Below, in pieces: positions 49,551 through 53,156 of a stretch of DNA of 53,156 nt (position 1 is its first letter; the number at the start of each line of letters is the position of its first letter). Position numbers and translations under genes: made by a program. Source of the stretch: an uncultured Porphyromonadaceae bacterium (GTDB lineage Bacteria > Bacteroidota > Bacteroidia > Bacteroidales > Muribaculaceae). The notes below the pieces were generated by a model, which did not search any database, was not told the origin of the DNA, and saw only the letters and a list, made by a program, of their open reading frames with translations. The stretch is from positions 1-53,156 of the forward strand of contig CAMWNH010000006.1 of assembly GCA_947175605.1 (NCBI GenBank). The letters are read 5' to 3'.

Positions 49551-50687
49551 ATGAACCGACGTAACTTCCTTAAGACAGGCATTATCGGCGCAATAGCCGC
49601 AGCTTCGCCTATTTCCATATCCGCACTCGACAGTGCTACAAAGCCTCTGCTCGGCGGCAAAAGCGGGCGTCTCAACCTCCGTTTCTTTCCTTATGAACTA
49701 CAGCTCCGCCACGCTTTCAATCTGGCCCGCAATCAACGCACCACGACACCCGGTGTGCAGGTTGAAATCGAGTATGACGGCGTAACGGGCTATGGCGAAG
49801 CATCCATGCCTCCTTACCTGGGCGAAAGCGTGGAAAGCGTGACGCGCTTCCTCTCGAGCCTGGATCTCAGTCAGTTCTCCGATCCTTTCCGCATCGAAGA
49901 TATCCATGAATACATGGACAGTGTGGCTCCCGACAACCGCGCGGCCAAGGCCTCGGTGGACATCGCGCTCCACGACCTTCTGGGCAAAATCATGGGGCAG
50001 CCCTGGTACAAAATATGGGGCCTGAACCCGGACAAGTGTCCCAATACATCGTTCACAATCGGAATAGACAAGCCTGATGTAGTGCGCAAGAAGGTGGATG
50101 AAGCTTCGCCCTACCGCGTTATAAAGGTCAAGATGGGACTTGATAATGACAAGGAGCTGGTGGACATTATACGCTCGAAGACGGATGTGCCAATCTGTGT
50201 GGATGCCAATCAGGGCTGGGACAACAAAGAGAAGGCTCTGGAGATGTGCCACTGGCTTGCAGAGCGTAATTGCCTTTTCGTTGAGCAGCCCATGGACAAG
50301 ACAGCAATCGACGAAACAGCTTGGCTGCGCGAACGTTCGCCACTGCCTATCATTGCCGATGAATTCCTGCAGCGTCTTCCCGACGTGCGTCGTGCTGCCG
50401 GGGCATATGACGGCATCAATATCAAACTGATGAAGAGCACCGGTCTGCACGAGGCTCACCAGATGGCCACCCTTGCGCGCGCCATGGGTATGAAGGTAAT
50501 GCTGGGCTGCATGACGGAGACCTCCTGTGCCGTGACAGCAGCTGCCCAACTCGCGCCTATGGTTGACTGGGCAGACCTGGACGGCAACCTCCTTATCGCC
50601 AATGACCGTTTCGACGGCATAAAGATTGTGGATGGTAAGGTGACGATCCCCAATCGTCCCGGAATCGGAGTAGAACTTCTCGGCTAA
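49551..50687 (+). CDS. Tat-exported L-Ala-D/L-Glu-type dipeptide epimerase
   Basis: 378 residues. The N-terminus MNRRNFLKTGIIGAIAAASP is a twin-arginine signal (RRNFLK). The enolase-superfamily fold follows, with the mandelate racemase/muconate enzyme active site: Lys192 and Lys194 in IKVKMG, metal ligands Asp218 (CVDANQGW), Glu245 (FVEQPM) and Asp270 (IADEF), and the opposite lysine Lys292 (NIKLMKS). This arrangement is that of dipeptide epimerases, which convert L-Ala-D-Glu to L-Ala-L-Glu during murein peptide use. The Tat signal places it in the periplasm, beside the NlpC/P60 enzyme that would make its substrate. Exact dipeptide preference is not readable. Confidence 0.9.
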   Translation: MNRRNFLKTGIIGAIAAASPISISALDSATKPLLGGKSGRLNLRFFPYELQLRHAFNLARNQRTTTPGVQVEIEYDGVTGYGEASMPPYLGESVESVTRFLSSLDLSQFSDPFRIEDIHEYMDSVAPDNRAAKASVDIALHDLLGKIMGQPWYKIWGLNPDKCPNTSFTIGIDKPDVVRKKVDEASPYRVIKVKMGLDNDKELVDIIRSKTDVPICVDANQGWDNKEKALEMCHWLAERNCLFVEQPMDKTAIDETAWLRERSPLPIIADEFLQRLPDVRRAAGAYDGINIKLMKSTGLHEAHQMATLARAMGMKVMLGCMTETSCAVTAAAQLAPMVDWADLDGNLLIANDRFDGIKIVDGKVTIPNRPGIGVELLG

Positions 50688-50751
50688 TATGCCCGACCAT
50701 ATCATCCAAGCAATATTTTTAGGGGAGTGTTAACATTTTCCCCTTAGGAAC

Positions 50752-50782
50752 TTGGATGTTTCAAAAAAAAGTTTTACCTTTG
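50752..50782 (+). promoter_or_regulatory. rpmH promoter
   Basis: TTG at 50752-50754, 20-bp spacer, TACCTTTG at 50775-50782 followed by CA. Full match to the Bacteroidota pattern. A leader of about 35 nt precedes the rpmH ATG at 50825. Confidence 0.78.
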
Positions 50783-50824
50783 CACTCCGAATTGTAGAAT
50801 ATAAACAACAAAACACTATAGGCA

Positions 50825-50980
50825 ATGAAAAGAACGTTCCAACCCTCGAACCGCAAGAGAGTAAACAAGCACGGCTTCCGTGAAAGAATGTCCACCCCCG
50901 AAGGCCGCAAGGTTCTGGCCCGTCGTCGTGCCAAAGGTCGTGCACGCCTTACCGTGTCGAGCTCTATCGCCAGCAAGTAA
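50825..50980 (+). CDS. rpmH: 50S ribosomal protein L34
   Basis: 51 residues. The sequence begins [20 protein letters not shown] and continues [19 protein letters not shown], which is the near-universal L34 signature, then ends with a short Bacteroidota-type tail. L34 is a small basic protein deep in the large subunit. In many bacteria rpmH is followed by rnpA, but here it stands alone, with its own promoter and terminator. Confidence 0.97.
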   Translation: MKRTFQPSNRKRVNKHGFRERMSTPEGRKVLARRRAKGRARLTVSSSIASK

Positions 50981-51027
50981 TCGCTGACAGACTCGGCGCA
51001 GCAGCTCTTTTGCAGTGCCAAAATTCA

Positions 51028-51076
51028 CGAGCTTCCTGACAGCCGATACAGGCATCAAGGAAGCTCGCTTTTTTAT
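51028..51076 (+). terminator. Rho-independent terminator after rpmH
   Basis: CGAGCTTCCT (51028-51037) pairs perfectly with AGGAAGCTCG (51058-51067), loop 20 nt, followed by CTTTTTTATT. Confidence 0.88.
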
Positions 51077-51096
51077 TCCTTAGCACAGACTCTGAT

Positions 51097-51462
51097 ATGG
51101 ATGTTCTGACAATCCGAGAATACTGCCTGTCTCTCCCTTATGCCACTGAAGATACGGCCTTTGGCGAGGACAATCTGCTGTTTCGTGTATGCGGCAAAAT
51201 ATTTGCATGCCTCTCTCTTGACGGAGATAATAGATTGGCCTTGAAATGCAATCCGGATTACGCGCTTGAACTTCGCGAACAGTACTACGAAATTGAGCCG
51301 GCATGGCATTGGAATAAAAAATATTGGAATCAACTGTTTCTGAACAGTGACCTGAGCAAGGATCTCGTTCTTTCCCTTGTTCGTCACAGCTATTCCGAGG
51401 CTGCGGCAAAGCTCACAAAAAAACAAAGGAGTGAATTTCCTGCGATAGCTGACGTAAAATAA
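51097..51462 (+). CDS. MmcQ/YjbR family protein
   Basis: 121 residues. The YjbR-like fold is recognised from REYCLSLPYATEDTAFGEDNLLFRV, GKIFACLSLDG, LALKCNPDYALELREQY, and the C-terminal HWNKKYWNQLFLN and LVLSLVRHSYSEAAAKL. The fold resembles CyaY and DNA-binding proteins; a DNA-binding role has been proposed for the family but is weakly supported. It lies 4 bp upstream of the tRNA methyltransferase gene, so the two are co-transcribed with the CPBP protease gene. Confidence 0.85.
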   Translation: MDVLTIREYCLSLPYATEDTAFGEDNLLFRVCGKIFACLSLDGDNRLALKCNPDYALELREQYYEIEPAWHWNKKYWNQLFLNSDLSKDLVLSLVRHSYSEAAAKLTKKQRSEFPAIADVK

Positions 51463-51466
51463 TAAG

Positions 51467-52180
51467 ATGTCGGGGCGGATCTTTCATTTCAAGGACTTTT
51501 CCGTGAGCGATGCTCACTGCGGGCAAAAAGTGTGCAGCGATGCCGTACTTTTCGGTGCCTGGGCCTGGCGAGATGAAGCCGTCAAAGGCCTTGTGCTGGA
51601 TATTGGCGCAGGATCCGGAATACTGAGTCTGCTTACCGCGCGGGCATGTCCCGAAGCATGCGTTTATGCAATAGAAATCGATGATGCCGCAGCCACGGAT
51701 GCCTCCGAGAATTTTGTGAGCTCGCCGTGGAGCGAGAGACTGCACGTATTCAAGGCCGACTATCGTCTATTCCCCCCTACCCTGCAGCCAAAAGCTATAA
51801 TCTGCAATCCACCATTTTTCTCAACCGGAGCTCCGGCCGAAGACAGTTCGCGTGCCGCGGCCCGACACGAAGCTTCACTCTCGTATGAAGGCGCTATAAA
51901 GTTCGCTGCAATCCATTTAGGAACTGACGGACGACTTATGCTTATCGGCCCCGCAGAACGCGAGAAAGAAATAGTTTTCGCGGCCGAGTTAGCGGGATTG
52001 AAACTACGTCGCCGTCTGAGTGTACGTACAGTGCCCCGCAAAGCGGCAGTGAGGGCTTGTTGGGAATTCCGACGCCAAGACGGTCCAATCAAATCCGAGG
52101 AAGTCGCCGTCCGTGATGACAAAGGAATCTATACAAAAGAATATCTCAATCTCATCGCAAATATATATCACCATCTCTGA
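51467..52180 (+). CDS. tRNA1(Val) (adenine-37-N6)-methyltransferase, TrmN6/YfiC type
   Basis: 237 residues. Starts FHFKDFSVSDAHCGQKVCSDAVLFGAWA, the TrmN6 N-terminal block, then the SAM motif VLDIGAGSGILSLLTA, the acidic loop YAIEIDDAA, and the adenine-N6 catalytic NPPFF at 114-118. The family methylates A37 of tRNA1(Val) in E. coli. Orthologous use here is likely, but the tRNA target is unproven. Middle gene of a three-gene operon with YjbR-like and CPBP genes. Confidence 0.88.
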   Translation: MSGRIFHFKDFSVSDAHCGQKVCSDAVLFGAWAWRDEAVKGLVLDIGAGSGILSLLTARACPEACVYAIEIDDAAATDASENFVSSPWSERLHVFKADYRLFPPTLQPKAIICNPPFFSTGAPAEDSSRAAARHEASLSYEGAIKFAAIHLGTDGRLMLIGPAEREKEIVFAAELAGLKLRRRLSVRTVPRKAAVRACWEFRRQDGPIKSEEVAVRDDKGIYTKEYLNLIANIYHHL

Positions 52181-52192
52181 CTCGAAAACTAC

Positions 52193-53065
52193 ATGAAAAA
52201 ATCAGATCTACTCCTAAGTCTTGGCCGACGTCTATGGCTTTTATTGTGCCTTTTCATTGTAGGATATGCCGTATGCGTCGGCATATCGATAGTTCTGAAT
52301 AAGGTTCTTCAAAATAATGCAGCAGCCTACCTGCGCATTAGCATGGTTGTACAGGATCTATGTGTATTCGCTATTCCGGCAATCGGTACAGCTTGCATGA
52401 TATGCCGAAAACCGGCCGACTTACTCGGCCTCATGAAGGGAGGGAGCGCTCAGGCATATTTTGCCGTTTTCGCTATTCTCTTTTTCTCAATACCACTGAT
52501 GGAGACAATCGTATATTGGAACGCACATCTCCACTTTCCGCCTTCAATGGAAGCTTTTGAAAAGGTGGCCCGTGAAATGGAAGAGACCGCATCATCTCTC
52601 ACCGAAACGCTTCTCCGCAGCAATACGAGTATAATAGGATTGATCGTGAATCTTCTGATTATCGGAGTTCTGGCAGGTTTTTCAGAAGAGCTTTTGTTTC
52701 GCGGATGTTTTCAAAGGTTGCTTACAACAGGTGGTGTGAATGTGCACGTTTCAATCTGGACCGTAGCCTTTGTGTTCAGCGCCTTCCATTTTCAGGTCTT
52801 CGGTTTTGTGCCTCGCTTGCTGCTTGGAGCATACTTCGGCTATCTGATGCTGTGGACAGGAAGTGTGCGTGTGCCTATGCTCGCTCACATTCTCAATAAC
52901 TCCATATACGTTATCATTGCGTGGCTTCAACTCCTTAAAGATCCTAACGTGCTTCTAAGCAGCAGCGATGCCGGCGAACTGTACTCATGGCCCGTAGTAC
53001 TATGCTCCGTCATCGCAACTTCAGCAGCGTTAGTTTCGCTTAAATTAAGTTCGAAGCGACAATAA
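52193..53065 (+). CDS. CPBP family intramembrane metalloprotease
   Basis: 290 residues with about seven to eight membrane segments. CPBP/Abi motif 1, EELLFRG with Glu165, Glu166 and Arg170, is followed by the motif 2 histidine FSAFHFQ (His199) and motif 3 LAHILNN (His232). These form the glutamate/histidine active site of Rce1-like proteases. Bacterial members process membrane-anchored substrates or bacteriocin precursors, or act in immunity; no such precursor gene is adjacent. Substrate unknown. Starts 12 bp after the methyltransferase gene. Confidence 0.88.
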   Translation: MKKSDLLLSLGRRLWLLLCLFIVGYAVCVGISIVLNKVLQNNAAAYLRISMVVQDLCVFAIPAIGTACMICRKPADLLGLMKGGSAQAYFAVFAILFFSIPLMETIVYWNAHLHFPPSMEAFEKVAREMEETASSLTETLLRSNTSIIGLIVNLLIIGVLAGFSEELLFRGCFQRLLTTGGVNVHVSIWTVAFVFSAFHFQVFGFVPRLLLGAYFGYLMLWTGSVRVPMLAHILNNSIYVIIAWLQLLKDPNVLLSSSDAGELYSWPVVLCSVIATSAALVSLKLSSKRQ

Positions 53066-53067
53066 AA

Positions 53068-53099
53068 TTTGCATAGTCGAGAAAATATCAGTATCTTTG
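53068..53099 (+). promoter_or_regulatory. Promoter of tRNA-Pro
   Basis: TTTG at 53068-53071, 20-bp spacer, TATCTTTG at 53092-53099 followed by CA. This is the best-matching promoter in the window and lies 17 bp upstream of the tRNA 5' end. Confidence 0.82.
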
Positions 53100-53116
53100 C
53101 ACTGCTTTTTAGAGTT

Positions 53117-53156
53117 CGGGGCGTAGCGCAGTCCGGTAGCGCACCTGGTTTGGGAC
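53117..53156 (+). tRNA. tRNA-Pro (anticodon UGG), 3'-truncated by the window edge
   Basis: The 5' acceptor strand CGGGGCG is followed by TA, a D-arm with GCGC and AGTCCGGTAGCGC, and the anticodon stem start CCTGG with loop TTTGGGA, placing TGG at the anticodon positions. This is the common bacterial tRNA-Pro. The variable loop, T arm and acceptor 3' strand lie beyond base 53156. Confidence 0.9.

Noticed and set aside
49698-50705. 335-codon minus-strand open frame opposite the epimerase
   Set aside because: It is antisense to a gene with a full catalytic motif set, has no recognisable sequence, and is explained by codon bias.
50715-50750. Terminator after the epimerase gene
   Set aside because: AGGGGA/TCCCCT can form a 6-bp stem at 50721-50744 but no T run follows, and it abuts the rpmH promoter.

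Overview
This window reads as a chromosomal segment of a gut-type Bacteroidota, most likely order Bacteroidales and plausibly a Muribaculaceae-like genus. The phylum is well supported by TAnnTTTG (-7) promoter motifs, several with a TTG/TTTG element about 20 bp upstream, by weak Shine-Dalgarno signals, and by families almost confined to this phylum (DUF5686, DUF4835/PorD, DUF4293, DUF4136, BtuG-type propellers, C-terminal sorting domains of the type IX secretion system, T9SS). The family-level placement is inference.

Left part (1-15.2 kb): a 5'-truncated BlaI-type repressor and its M56 (BlaR1-like) membrane peptidase partner; a NimA-like flavin-binding protein on the minus strand; then a cobalamin (B12) riboswitch heading a six-gene plus-strand operon that ends at a strong hairpin near 15.14 kb. 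The operon starts conventionally (BtuB receptor, BtuG-like beta-propeller lipoprotein, a second surface lipoprotein). It continues with three secreted proteins ending in T9SS-type sorting domains: a 324-residue protein, a 1,827-residue mosaic, and a 466-residue propeller. The mosaic joins the domain of the 324-residue protein, BspA-type leucine-rich repeats and a propeller like that of the 466-residue protein. This extended, apparently T9SS-dependent cobamide-capture module is the most novel part of the window.

15.2-23.6 kb: a minus-strand operon (DUF5686 outer-membrane protein, TonB-dependent receptor without SusD, flavodoxin-fold reductase), a CYTH protein whose 3' end overlaps the convergent RlmD-type methyltransferase, and a DUF4136 lipoprotein. 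23.6-29.0 kb: one very large DUF4011/DUF3320 helicase with an N-terminal Cys-His (transglutaminase-like) segment and a C-terminal nuclease-like domain.

29.1-37.4 kb: a tightly packed housekeeping operon dnaN, exonuclease, coaBC, DUF4835/PorD, recN, rlmB, yigZ, lpxB. It converges on a minus-strand operon ftsY, rimO, menF-like. Divergent from ftsY is mutS2, two half-size chromate transporters and DUF4293. A 478-bp intergenic region with two DnaA-box-like sites precedes dnaA.

46.9-53.2 kb: an operon for scavenging cell-wall peptides (transglutaminase-like protein, NlpC/P60 endopeptidase, Tat-exported dipeptide epimerase), rpmH (51 residues), a YjbR/MmcQ protein, a TrmN6-type tRNA methyltransferase, a CPBP membrane protease, and the 5' part of a tRNA-Pro(UGG) gene cut by the window edge. 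No CRISPR array, insertion sequence, prophage or rRNA was seen.
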